64,000 bases of DNA from Devriesea agamarum. GTDB lineage: Bacteria > Actinomycetota > Actinomycetes > Actinomycetales > Dermabacteraceae. The notes beneath the pieces were generated by a model. It had not been told where the DNA came from. It ran no database searches and worked only from the letters and a program-made list of their open reading frames with translations. The position numbers and the translations under genes were made by a program. Shown in pieces: positions 56,668 to 64,000 of this stretch (position 1 is its first letter; each line of letters opens with the position of its first letter). The stretch covers positions 62,001 to 126,000 of the forward strand of contig NZ_LN849456.1 in the NCBI RefSeq assembly GCF_900070355.1, given 5' to 3'.

Positions 56668-57402
56668 TGCTAATGGGGTGTAAGGGTTGACGTAGCTCCA
56701 AATACTAAATAGAATGAACGTTCAATTTCTTATCCTTTACAAGCTCTGCTATTTTCCCTTGAAGCGACCCCTCGGTGCTGTTTCGTCCGGCATGTTCGCT
56801 AGCTCTAGTGATCTGGAGCCCTCCGGCCTTCTCTTTAGAGGGTTACAGTCTTGAACGAGTTGCCGTGAAGGGAAAAACTAGTTACGTTGGCTGAACTAGT
56901 CGGTGCGACCGGTTTAATGTCATATGGGTATATATTTACTTATGCACTTAAATGCTTCAGTGAGGTGAACGCATGTTGACATGCCGAGAAATTTGTCTAT
57001 GTGTAGCGCCCCTTTTGTGAGGTGCGATGTGAGTGTAACTCGTGGGTATCCCGCAGGTGTACCTATCCGGGTAGTCCTTGGCCTACCGTGGCTTTAGCCA
57101 TCGATGTGCCGCACCTTAAAGACGTACAGATTATATCTATCTTAAGGGCGTGCGGGTCGGGAATGATTGCCTACTAATAATATATAAAATGCGTTCTGTA
57201 TTAATTGTATGCGTGAATGCTCGAAATCGCAGATTTTCGGGAATGGCATCTGCCCCTTAGGGGAGCTGCGCTCGGGTTAGGGGCTGTCTCCTATTTAGGT
57301 GAGGCTGTGAGCCATCTTCTGTCGCCGTTCACATTGGGCAAAACATATCTTACGTCATATCTCTCCTTGCGCCCCCAATAGGTATGATCCATACTTAGAT
57401 AT
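56668..57402. other. Gene-free AT-rich stretch at the island's right side
   Basis: 735 nt with scattered stops in all frames and markedly lower GC than the core. It contains a TGAACGTTCA palindrome (56715-56724) and two ACTAGT sites about 20 nt apart near 56880-56907. I find no tRNA, integrase fragment, transposase or copy of the ssrA 3' end. The right end holds the padR promoter. Confidence 0.55.
57382..57394 (+). promoter_or_regulatory. Candidate PadR autoregulatory operator over the -10 box
   Basis: GTATG-ATC-CATAC is a perfect 13-bp palindrome. It contains TATGAT (57383-57388), a good -10 box, 14 nt before the padR start. Repression by its own product is a reasonable inference, as PadR proteins bind ATG-rich palindromes. 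Confidence 0.45.
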
Positions 57403-57759
57403 GTGACCGATGTAAGCGTCGAATGGCCGGCGGCCTGGGTGCGGGCTGTGCTCGGCACTGCGGTCCTGGCTGCTCTTGAATGCGAAGAACTGCACGGATA
57501 TGCGATAGCGGAACGGCTGGCCGAGCTCGGCCTTGGCAGACCAAAAGGAGGCTCCCTCTACCCACTGCTGGCTGCGCTGGAACAATCAGGCGCAGTGGAA
57601 ACCTCTTGGATGCAAAGTGAGCGAGGCCCGGGACGGCGTACGTACCGGCTCACTGTGAACGGGCGGGCCCGGCTATCTAAAGAGCGCATCGACTGGAAAC
57701 GTCTCATCGCCGTTTTGAGTACCGCATCTGAGCCACATCGAGAAGGGATAGCGCCATGA
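57403..57759 (+). CDS. PadR family transcriptional regulator
   Basis: 118 aa winged-helix regulator. ALECEELHGYAIAERLAELG is the recognition region, LGRPKGGSLYPLLAALEQSG the wing-side helix and GPGRRTYRLTVNGRARL the beta wing. GTG 57403 starts just after a palindrome and -10 box. It overlaps the following membrane-protein gene by 4 nt (ATGA). PadR plus HAAS-domain membrane protein is a common pair in Gram-positives, usually repressed until an envelope signal is sensed. Confidence 0.92.
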   Translation: MTDVSVEWPAAWVRAVLGTAVLAALECEELHGYAIAERLAELGLGRPKGGSLYPLLAALEQSGAVETSWMQSERGPGRRTYRLTVNGRARLSKERIDWKRLIAVLSTASEPHREGIAP

Positions 57760-58817
57760 CAAAACCCCATGATGACATTCCCGCTGCCATCGATCGGGTG
57801 GCCTCAATCCGAAGCGACAAAGACGATGAACACTGGGCCCGCGTCGCGGCTGGGCGGCTGGTATTAGACGGCATATCTGAGGCTCGGGTGAGCGAATTGC
57901 TCCATGATGTAGCTGAGCAGCTCGAAACACATGGACAATCAGCCGTGGAGCTCTTCGGAGATCCTCACGAATGGGTGGAGGAGCAGCTGGCGATGGTCCA
58001 CGACAGGGAGGGGGATGGTGAAGCGCTCTCTGTTCTCACCCCACCAAGCCTTCGTGACATAGTGATCGAAACCTTCGTCATCGCCAGCTATTACAGTGTG
58101 CTGTTCGTTATCGTGGCGCTACTTACCTGGTCATGGGGACAGCCTTTGACACTGTCGTGGCTTGTGGCTCCCTTTGTCCTGGGGGCAGTTTCGCGGGTTC
58201 TTCTAGCGGTATTTACGTACGTGCGAGCCGCCCGATCATTCCTCAGTGCTGTCATTGCCTCCCTTGTTACGGGTGCCGTAGGGGTCGCTCTGACCGTTGG
58301 CGTTTTTATGGTCGGCAATGGGGTGAGGTTTGAGTATCCAGCTGTGATCGGAGTTTTCGGCTCGGCGTTCATGTACGGAGTGCTTGCATGGCTCATCGGT
58401 AAGCTCTGGCCGAAACGCCCTATTCACACGCCACTTCAAGTGTTTGATGATGGCGAATGGCTCCGTCAGCTCGGGGCTACGCTGCGCATACGAGGGGATA
58501 TGTCTGACGCTCAGGTGAATCGGATTGTTGCGGATTCGCGCGCCTTTGCTGAAGAAGCCGGAACAAGGCTAGTTGAGGAATTCGGCACGCCGCAGTCGTA
58601 TGCATTGCGATTTACCAAAAACCGCAGCCTGCTTCACCGTCGGACGGCGTGGCTCTCCACAGCGGGTGTGGGGTTGGTCCTCGTATACAACGTTGCGGTC
58701 ATCATCGATGGGACCTTGAGTGTCTGGCCATTGCTGTGGCTCGTTGTTATCGGGCTCATAGCGGCTTTTGAGTGGCGCGACGTCCGACGTGAAGCAGCCC
58801 GACGCATCGGGGGATAA
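57756..58817 (+). CDS. HAAS/DUF1700-type membrane protein with two copies of the helical domain
   Basis: 353 aa. A first helical HAAS-like domain (GISEARVSELLHDVAEQLET to HEWVEEQL) precedes four membrane helices (residues 95-215). A second copy of the domain (DMSDAQVNRIVADSRAFAEE to GTPQSYALRF) and two final helices follow. The N-terminal copy contains FGDPHEWVEEQL and the second EFGTPQSYALRF, indicating internal duplication. It probably senses or modulates an envelope condition in partnership with the PadR regulator; no transporter motif is present. Confidence 0.82.
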   Translation: MTKPHDDIPAAIDRVASIRSDKDDEHWARVAAGRLVLDGISEARVSELLHDVAEQLETHGQSAVELFGDPHEWVEEQLAMVHDREGDGEALSVLTPPSLRDIVIETFVIASYYSVLFVIVALLTWSWGQPLTLSWLVAPFVLGAVSRVLLAVFTYVRAARSFLSAVIASLVTGAVGVALTVGVFMVGNGVRFEYPAVIGVFGSAFMYGVLAWLIGKLWPKRPIHTPLQVFDDGEWLRQLGATLRIRGDMSDAQVNRIVADSRAFAEEAGTRLVEEFGTPQSYALRFTKNRSLLHRRTAWLSTAGVGLVLVYNVAVIIDGTLSVWPLLWLVVIGLIAAFEWRDVRREAARRIGG

Positions 58818-58983
58818 CTGGTAATGGGGGCATGGTTAACGGTTCCTGTCTCTCCTGAAATCGTGCTCTGCCGTAATCATGCCTCGAGCTTTGAGCAGCC
58901 ATCCCGCCTCGACTGTGAGGTGTGTTACAGATAGTCCCGGCTTGTTAGTACGCCTAGGTAAGGTCGGCGGCGTAAGAACCACA

Positions 58984-59104
58984 TTCTCCGGGGTCAGTGA
59001 AAGTCTGAACCGGCGGTGATAGTCCGCGACCCGTCTCCCACCAGGGAGCCGGTTGACCTGGTGGAATTCCAGGACCGACGGTAAAAGTCCGGATGGGAGG
59101 AGAA
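58984..59104 (+). ncRNA. FMN riboswitch (RFN element)
   Basis: P1 pairs TTCTCC (58984-58989) with GGAGAA (59099-59104). The conserved core GGGGTCAGTGAAAGTCTGAA, then CCGGCGGTGATAGTCCGCGA, a variable P3 stem, CCGACGGTAAAAGTCCGGAT and GGGAGGAGAA are all present. The 3' P1 strand contains the only purine-rich ribosome-binding-like sequence ahead of ribD, suggesting control of translation by sequestration. It governs the four-gene riboflavin operon. Confidence 0.95.
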
Positions 59105-59144
59105 GTGGCGTCCTTGCGCGCTGTTGGCATACCACCATCCGCGC

Positions 59145-60422
59145 ATGAGGACGCATACTGCTGTGCCATCACCCCGGACCGTCGTCGATCCGGAGGCATG
59201 TGTGCGCGGACATCAGTCCTCACGCGACCAGCCAGGGCCGGGGCTTGTCTCCGGCGCTGAACATCGAGCCATGCAGCGGGCGCTCGAACTCGCAGCTCGT
59301 GGCCCTCAACACGATGTCAACCCCCAAGTCGGCTGCGTCATTATCGCGCCGGATGGAACTCGTTGTGGTGAGGGCTATCATCGCGGTTCAGGCACCGAAC
59401 ATGCCGAAATTGCTGCGATTAATGATGCTCACTCCCGCGGGAAATGTACCCGGGGAATGACCGCTGTAGTCACCCTGGAACCGTGCCGCCACCAGGGGAA
59501 AACAGGTCCGTGCACACGCGCTCTGCAACAAGCCGGGATAGCCCGCGTGGTATACGCGCTGCCAGATCCCGGCGAGCGGTCTGGAAGGGGATCTCGCAAT
59601 CTGCGGGCAGCAGGAATTGAGGTCGTGGGCAGGGTCATGGAAGACCAAGCCCGCCAGCTCATTGAGCACTGGTACACCCGAGCCTGCGGCGGGCAGGTGC
59701 ACACCGCTGCCTGTCACGCGCATTCCACTGTCCGTCAGGTGCACACCACTGCCCGCGACTGTGCTGACGCTGCCCGGTCACCACGCCCTGCGAACCACGG
59801 CGCCGACGGCGTGCACCTGGTCCTCAAAACCGCGACCAGTCTTGATGGCAACGTCGCAGCGGCAGACGGAAGTAGCCGATGGATTACCGGTGCAGCAGCT
59901 CGTGCACACGCGCACACGGTGCGAGCCCGTACCGGGGCGCTCATCGTCGGAACTGGCACCGTAATCGCTGATAACCCGGCATTAACAGCGAGGCCCAAAG
60001 GGATGGACTTAGTTCACCAGCCACTGCGCGTCGTCGTCGGTATGCGACCGGTGCCGCGCGAAGCAGCCGTGCGAGGCCACAACGGACGGTTCCTCCAGGT
60101 CCCCACCGATACGCCCCGCGATGTCATCCGTGTTCTTGAAGAACGAGGGATCGAGCATGCCGTTCTCGAAGGCGGGCCGCGCCTTGCCACCGCTTTTTGG
60201 CAGGCGGGACTTATCGATGAAATCCATGCCTATCTCGCACCCGTTTATCTGGGAGTGGGACGGCCCGTGCTCGGCGATCTCGGCATCACGACGCTCGAGG
60301 ATGCACACCGTTGGCACATCCGTGAAACCCAAGTACTGGGTGAAGATCTCTTACTCATCCTTACACGCATGTCCACCACCGACCGCTTGCGGAAGGAACC
60401 CCATGTTCACCGGAATCGTTGA
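59145..60422 (+). CDS. ribD: Bifunctional riboflavin deaminase/reductase RibD
   Basis: N-terminal deaminase (zinc ligands in TEHAEIAAIND and LEPCRHQGKTGPC) and C-terminal reductase (VHLVLKTATSLDGNVAAADG, then VGTGTVIADNP and VLEGGPRLATAFWQAGLIDE) convert the pyrimidine intermediate to ArPP. The inter-domain linker is expanded by a Cys/His-rich segment with an 18 nt near-duplicate (see findings). Start is uncertain: ATG 59145, or TTG 59124. Neither has a clean ribosome site apart from the riboswitch purines. It overlaps ribE by 20 nt. Confidence 0.93.
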   Translation: MRTHTAVPSPRTVVDPEACVRGHQSSRDQPGPGLVSGAEHRAMQRALELAARGPQHDVNPQVGCVIIAPDGTRCGEGYHRGSGTEHAEIAAINDAHSRGKCTRGMTAVVTLEPCRHQGKTGPCTRALQQAGIARVVYALPDPGERSGRGSRNLRAAGIEVVGRVMEDQARQLIEHWYTRACGGQVHTAACHAHSTVRQVHTTARDCADAARSPRPANHGADGVHLVLKTATSLDGNVAAADGSSRWITGAAARAHAHTVRARTGALIVGTGTVIADNPALTARPKGMDLVHQPLRVVVGMRPVPREAAVRGHNGRFLQVPTDTPRDVIRVLEERGIEHAVLEGGPRLATAFWQAGLIDEIHAYLAPVYLGVGRPVLGDLGITTLEDAHRWHIRETQVLGEDLLLILTRMSTTDRLRKEPHVHRNR

Positions 60423-61149
60423 AGAAATAGGCACCGTGGAATCTCTGGTTCACCAGGACGACGGAGAAGTACGGATCGCTGTGCGAGGCGAGCTCGCAGT
60501 ATCCGATGCACGGTGCGGGGACTCCATAGCCGTCGACGGAGTGTGTTTGACGGTCACCGAGCTGACCGGAGACGGGGGATTCGTGGTTGAGGCTGTGCCC
60601 GAAACGCTTCGACGCACCACCCTGGGCCGTCTGGTTCCTGGAACACGGGTCAACCTGGAGCGTTCGCTGCGCGCCGACACCCGACTCGGCGGACACCTGG
60701 TGCAAGGGCATGTGGATGGTGTCGCTATTCTCAGCGCGAAATCCGATGGAGGACGCTGGGTCGATCTCACCTTTTCTATCGACCCGCAACTATCGCCATT
60801 CATCGCCGTCAAAGGTGCGATCACAGTCTCTGGGGTGTCCTTAACCGTTACTGCAGTCAGTGACACCTCATTCAGCGTGTCATTAATCCCGGCAACGCTT
60901 CAGGCCACCACTTTGGGACGTCTCGCGTTAGGTGATCCGGTCAATATTGAGATTGATGTTCTCGCCCGGTACGTCGCCAGGTTGCTTGAGACCAGTTCAT
61001 CCGGCGGATCACAATCTCAATCCTCTGTATTTCGCACGGACCAGCCGCACGACGGGGCTGCCCAGGGGAGGAATTCGCAAACTACACCGCATCCATCACG
61101 CCGTGGACTACCTCATGCGCTCCGTATGGCCGAGAGCGAGGACCTGTGA
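60403..61149 (+). CDS. ribE: Riboflavin synthase
   Basis: Dismutates two lumazines to riboflavin and ArP. In the 248 aa protein there are two lumazine-binding repeats, the first from MFTGIVEEIGTVE with DGVCLTV, the second from GGHLVQGHVDGVA with VSGVSLTV. About 50 extra residues follow the second repeat (QSQSSVFRTDQPHDGAAQGR and beyond) with no recognised domain. ATG 60403 (GGAAGGA upstream, inside the end of ribD) is chosen over the open frame start at 60121. The stop overlaps ribBA (GTGA). Confidence 0.95.
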   Translation: MFTGIVEEIGTVESLVHQDDGEVRIAVRGELAVSDARCGDSIAVDGVCLTVTELTGDGGFVVEAVPETLRRTTLGRLVPGTRVNLERSLRADTRLGGHLVQGHVDGVAILSAKSDGGRWVDLTFSIDPQLSPFIAVKGAITVSGVSLTVTAVSDTSFSVSLIPATLQATTLGRLALGDPVNIEIDVLARYVARLLETSSSGGSQSQSSVFRTDQPHDGAAQGRNSQTTPHPSRRGLPHALRMAESEDL

Positions 61150-62609
61150 GTGCGTCGTCACTGACCCCTGGCACAGACCCTGGATACCGCGGCCTACTCG
61201 ACCGGGCACTGGATGAGCTGCGGAAAGGCCGGCCGACCCTCGTGGCCGATTCGGAGGACCGCGAAAACGAGGTTGACGCGATCATGCCCGCCCAGCTCGC
61301 TAGCGCGCACTGGGTGGGATGGATGGTGCGTCATACCTCAGGGTATTTATGCGCGCCGATGCCCGCCGAACGTGCTGATGAGCTGGATCTTCCGCTCATG
61401 GTGGCGCGATCCCAGGATTCACGACGCACCGCGTACACGGTGAGCGTGGATGCTGCTCACGGTATAAGCACTGGTATTTCTGCCAGTGAGCGGGCCAGGA
61501 CCTTGCGAGTGCTCGCCGACCCCGACGCTGTGGCGTCCGATCTCATCCGGCCCGGGCATGTGCTGCCTTTGCGTGCCGTGCCCGGCGGTATCGCGGAGCG
61601 ACCCGGACACACGGAAGCCGCCGTCGATCTATGTCGTGCTGCTGGTCTGGCGCCCGTAGGTGCGATTGGTGAGCTCGTGCGTGACGACGGGGAGGTGATG
61701 CGTCTGGATGAAGCCCGGGCTCTGGCCGCCGAGCACGATCTGGTGCTCCTCACCATCGCCCAACTCGCCACCGAGCTTCCCACAGCGATGAGGCCGCAGC
61801 CTCATGCGGAGCACCCGTCTCGGGGGCGGAGCCAGAGCCGGGTGGACCGAACGGCCACCGCACATTTGCCGACCCAAGCCGGGGACTTCACAATGCACGG
61901 TTATCGGGATCGCCGCACGGGGGCAGAGCATGTTGCTCTTGTAGCTCATCGCATAGCCGCTTCACGTGTGAGTTCACATGAGGCGTCATATGCGCCGTCC
62001 CATGCGCCTTCTGACGCGCCGACCCTCGTACGGGTGCACTCCGAATGCCTCACCGGGGAGGCATTCGGGTCGCTTCGCTGCGAATGCGGCCCCCAATTGG
62101 ACGAATCGTTGCACTTGGTTGCTCGTCGCGGGGGTGTCGTGGTGTACCTGCGCGGTCATGAAGGACGGGGGATTGGATTACTGGAGAAAGTCGCCGCCTA
62201 TGCCCTTCAAGATCGGGGGTTTGACACCCTGCACGCCAACCTAGAACGGGGATGGGATGGAGATTTGCGCGAGTACGGGGCAGCCGCCGGTATCCTCACG
62301 GACCTGGGATATCACCGGGTCGAGCTGTTGACCAATAACCCCGCCAAGGCGAAGGCACTCGCGGATCACGGGATTGATGTGGTGCGCACGATCCGGTTGC
62401 TGGTTGGTCATGCCCCGCAGAACGCTCGGTATTTGCGGACCAAGGCCGAAAAAATGGGGCACCTGATTGCGTTGGACGGGGCGGGCAGTTTTAGTGGCAT
62501 AAGTAGTGACGGCGAGATCTCTGATCGCACCGACATGGCTGATCGTCACGAGATGTGTCATCGCGATGAGACAACTGATGACACCGGTGAGTATCGGGCA
62601 CACCCATAA
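61146..62609 (+). CDS. ribBA: Bifunctional DHBP synthase/GTP cyclohydrolase II
   Basis: 487 aa. The N-terminal 3,4-dihydroxy-2-butanone-4-phosphate synthase has [10 protein letters not shown] (family usual DDEDRENEGD, but the acidic ligands remain), the conserved Cys in HTSGYLC and [16 protein letters not shown] His/Ser/Ala linker carries an [13 protein letters not shown] repeat. The GTP cyclohydrolase II domain has zinc Cys in [33 protein letters not shown] and LLTNNP. It supplies both precursors of riboflavin. The C-terminal acidic tail of about 40 residues is extra. It starts at GTG 61146 within the ribE stop; ribH follows. Confidence 0.95.
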   Translation: MSASSLTPGTDPGYRGLLDRALDELRKGRPTLVADSEDRENEVDAIMPAQLASAHWVGWMVRHTSGYLCAPMPAERADELDLPLMVARSQDSRRTAYTVSVDAAHGISTGISASERARTLRVLADPDAVASDLIRPGHVLPLRAVPGGIAERPGHTEAAVDLCRAAGLAPVGAIGELVRDDGEVMRLDEARALAAEHDLVLLTIAQLATELPTAMRPQPHAEHPSRGRSQSRVDRTATAHLPTQAGDFTMHGYRDRRTGAEHVALVAHRIAASRVSSHEASYAPSHAPSDAPTLVRVHSECLTGEAFGSLRCECGPQLDESLHLVARRGGVVVYLRGHEGRGIGLLEKVAAYALQDRGFDTLHANLERGWDGDLREYGAAAGILTDLGYHRVELLTNNPAKAKALADHGIDVVRTIRLLVGHAPQNARYLRTKAEKMGHLIALDGAGSFSGISSDGEISDRTDMADRHEMCHRDETTDDTGEYRAHP

Positions 62610-62628
62610 AAGAAAGGACGACGCTGCC

Positions 62629-63099
62629 ATGAGCAAAATTGGTCTGCCGACATTAGAGGTCGATGCCTCCGGGATGAGGGTCGTGATTGTCGCTGCGAGC
62701 TGGCACGAGACGATTATGAACGGCTTGATTAACGGGGCCTTACGCGCTCTTCATGATGCAAATGTTCACACGGTTGACCTGGTGCGAGTGCCCGGTTCCT
62801 GTGAGCTTCCCGTTGCCGCGCTGCATGCGACTGCTGTTGCTGACGCGGTGGTCGCATTGGGGGTGGTCATCCGTGGTGGGACGCCACACTTTGAGTATGT
62901 CTGCCAGGCGGCAACGCACGGCCTTACCGAGGTTGCGTTGCGCACTGGGGTGCCCGTCGGGTTTGGGGTGCTGACCTGCGATACCGAGCAGCAGGCCTTA
63001 GATCGGGCTGGGTTACCGGGTTCTTCCGAGGACAAAGGATTTGAGGCAGCCGAGGCAGCCGTAGCGACGGTGGGTGCGCTGCGAACCTTGCGGGCTTAA
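62629..63099 (+). CDS. ribH: 6,7-dimethyl-8-ribityllumazine synthase
   Basis: Condenses the ribityl-pyrimidine with DHBP. In the 156 aa protein the signatures are [51 protein letters not shown] (with the catalytic His of the family) and [23 protein letters not shown] 62629 follows AGAAAGGA. It completes the FMN-riboswitch-controlled operon ribD-ribE-ribBA-ribH. It is convergent with the TetR gene, with 65 nt between them. Confidence 0.96.
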   Translation: MSKIGLPTLEVDASGMRVVIVAASWHETIMNGLINGALRALHDANVHTVDLVRVPGSCELPVAALHATAVADAVVALGVVIRGGTPHFEYVCQAATHGLTEVALRTGVPVGFGVLTCDTEQQALDRAGLPGSSEDKGFEAAEAAVATVGALRTLRA

Positions 63100-63164
63100 G
63101 CTGCCCGGCTCAGGGTGCCTGTGCGGACTGCCGATGTCTCGCCCCAGGGCGTCGACTGGAATCG

Positions 63165-63827
63165 TCAGCGGGACGAGCTTTCGGGCGGAAGGTTGCCTGT
63201 GAGCGCTAGAGAGGTGTCCAGTCCGGTCACGATGAGGCGGAGAATCGAGGTGAAATCGCCGGTGTGTGGTGAGGCGGACGTGAGTGCGCGCTCGGGGGTG
63301 ATGTTGCTCGCTACCCCCAGAACGCCCAGGGTCTCGGCCTGAATGCGCTGCTGTTCGTGGAAGGTGTATCCGATGACGAAGTGTGTAATGGCTTCGGCGG
63401 CGGTCAGGGCGAGGTTGTTGGAGGTCGCGCAGTGATGGGCGGCGGCGATCAATTTGGGGTGAAGTGGCGGCGGGATCAGACCGAGCGCCAATGAGCTTGA
63501 GACTAGTTCGGCGCCGTCACGGTAGGCCAGGAGTCGATCTCGTAAGCAGATCCCGAGTCTCAATGCTTCTTCTTGGATCGTCGGGCAGGTGGAGTTGTCG
63601 TCGGTGAGGGGGGCGAGGATACGGGCACTGACCGCAGCGAGGAGCGCCTGTTTGCTGTCGAAGTGCCAGTACAGGGCGCTGGGTCTGATCCCGAGGGTGT
63701 CGCCGAGTCGGCGCATGGTGAGGTTGGGCAGGCCTTGGGTGTCCAGGATGGTGAGGGCGGCGTCTACGACGTCGTCGCGTGAGCGACGAGGTTGAGGGTC
63801 CTTTGGGTTTGCCGACCGTACCATCAT
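63165..63827 (-). CDS. bioQ: TetR family repressor, BioQ-like
   Basis: A 220 aa one-domain repressor with an N-terminal TetR helix-turn-helix (LTMRRLGDTLGIRPSALYWH) and a ligand-binding C-terminal domain. It is divergent from a gene starting like BioY, and the gap holds two perfect TGAAC-N3-GTTCA palindromes close to the TGAAC-N3-GTTAC box described for actinobacterial BioQ; hence the assignment to biotin control. A -10 box TAGGGT on the minus strand (63834-63839) ends 6 nt before ATG 63827, suggesting a leaderless transcript next to the operators. Confidence 0.8.
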   Translation of the reverse strand: MMVRSANPKDPQPRRSRDDVVDAALTILDTQGLPNLTMRRLGDTLGIRPSALYWHFDSKQALLAAVSARILAPLTDDNSTCPTIQEEALRLGICLRDRLLAYRDGAELVSSSLALGLIPPPLHPKLIAAAHHCATSNNLALTAAEAITHFVIGYTFHEQQRIQAETLGVLGVASNITPERALTSASPHTGDFTSILRLIVTGLDTSLALTGNLPPESSSR

Positions 63828-63841
63828 GCCGTTACCCTACC

Positions 63842-63869
63842 TGAACATCGTTCACCTGAACGGTGTTCA
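63842..63869. promoter_or_regulatory. Tandem BioQ-type operators
   Basis: TGAACATCGTTCA (63842-63854) and TGAACGGTGTTCA (63857-63869), each TGAAC-N3-GTTCA, are separated by CC. They abut the -10 box of the leftward repressor gene and lie upstream of the rightward bioY start, so one protein could repress both. Confidence 0.8.
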
Positions 63870-63892
63870 GGAAAGCTATATGAGGGGACACA

Positions 63893-64000
63893 ATGCGAGT
63901 TCGAGCGAATTGGCGACAGCTGGACGCAACGGATATGGCCCGGGTAGCCGTCTTCGCGGGAATCGTCGCCGCGCTCGGGTTACCGGGATCATTCACGGTA
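63893..64000 (+). CDS. bioY: Biotin transporter BioY (N-terminal part, cut by window end)
   Basis: 36 codons are visible: a polar start then DMARVAVFAGIVAALGLPGS, the typical opening of the first BioY helix, leading to the conserved Pro/Gly turn. ATG 63893 follows GAGGGGA. BioY is the substrate-binding membrane subunit of a biotin ECF transporter. The paired TetR gene and BioQ-type operators support biotin as substrate. The short length visible limits certainty. Confidence 0.75.
   Translation, partial: MRVRANWRQLDATDMARVAVFAGIVAALGLPGSFTV

Noticed and set aside
56889-56990. Short frame starting TTG (LAELVGATGLMSYGYIF) in the gene-free stretch
   Set aside because: About 30 codons, poorly placed purine stretch, no homology; treated as chance.
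54100-57402. Second copy of the ssrA 3' end (attR) marking an integrated element
   Set aside because: Searched by eye for GTTCGATTCCCGCCGTCTCC-like sequence and found none.
59105-59170. GTG 59105 as the ribD start just after the riboswitch
   Set aside because: It is in a different frame from RibD and runs into a stop after about 50 codons.

Overview
The window is chromosomal DNA of a high-GC Gram-positive actinobacterium. Markers are two WhiB proteins, MtrA-MtrB-LpqB, a PdtaS kinase, a tmRNA tag of actinobacterial type, GTG starts and frequent leaderless starts. Much of the gene order matches the Rv3219-Rv3268 segment of Mycobacterium tuberculosis: TIGR03089, cofE, whiB2, metallopeptidase-like, DUF3499, manB, then mtrA-mtrB-lpqB-comF-hpf, secA, Rv3235-like, pdtaS, whiB1. 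The accompanying DUF5719, DUF6912 and DUF2505 genes and the lack of any arabinan or mycolate genes point to Micrococcales, possibly near Dermabacteraceae. That placement is inference.

Layout: 0-6 kb is a galactofuranan synthesis and export operon (GT2, UDP-galactopyranose mutase, GlfT2-like polymerase, Wzm/Wzt ABC exporter). 6-17 kb holds TIGR03089, a stand-alone F420 glutamate ligase, whiB2 with a long leader, a giant membrane glycosyltransferase with DUF5719, a degenerate metallopeptidase, DUF3499 and phosphomannomutase. 17-24.5 kb carries RDD and SpoIIM-like proteins and a tightly coupled operon (membrane protein, DUF4129, DUF4350, MoxR, DUF58). 24.5-35.6 kb has mtrA-mtrB-lpqB, comF, hpf, an AlkX/YcaQ-like glycosylase and secA. 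36-41 kb has Rv3235-like, DUF6912, DUF2505, pdtaS, whiB1 and a small membrane protein. 41-48 kb has a MacB-type ABC exporter with an adjacent two-component system, and YihY. 48-54 kb has prfB, ftsE-ftsX-M23 hydrolase, smpB and ssrA with a strong terminator.

54.1-57.4 kb, just 3' of ssrA, is an AT-richer accessory patch. It holds a small unrecognised ORF, two paralogous genes of an unrecognised family (the second interrupted by one in-frame TGA exactly where the first has a Trp) and about 0.7 kb of gene-free DNA. No integrase or second att site is visible. This is the most novel part of the window.

57.4-64 kb has a PadR/HAAS membrane operon, an FMN riboswitch with ribD-ribE-ribBA-ribH, and a divergent TetR (BioQ-like)/bioY pair separated by two perfect TGAAC-N3-GTTCA operators.

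Two genome-wide habits stand out. Seven genes have a -10 box ending exactly 6 nt before the start codon, which suggests leaderless transcripts. Several intergenic gaps (after comF, after secA, upstream of whiB1) contain degenerate 16-19 nt tandem repeats, and there are two hexanucleotide microsatellites.
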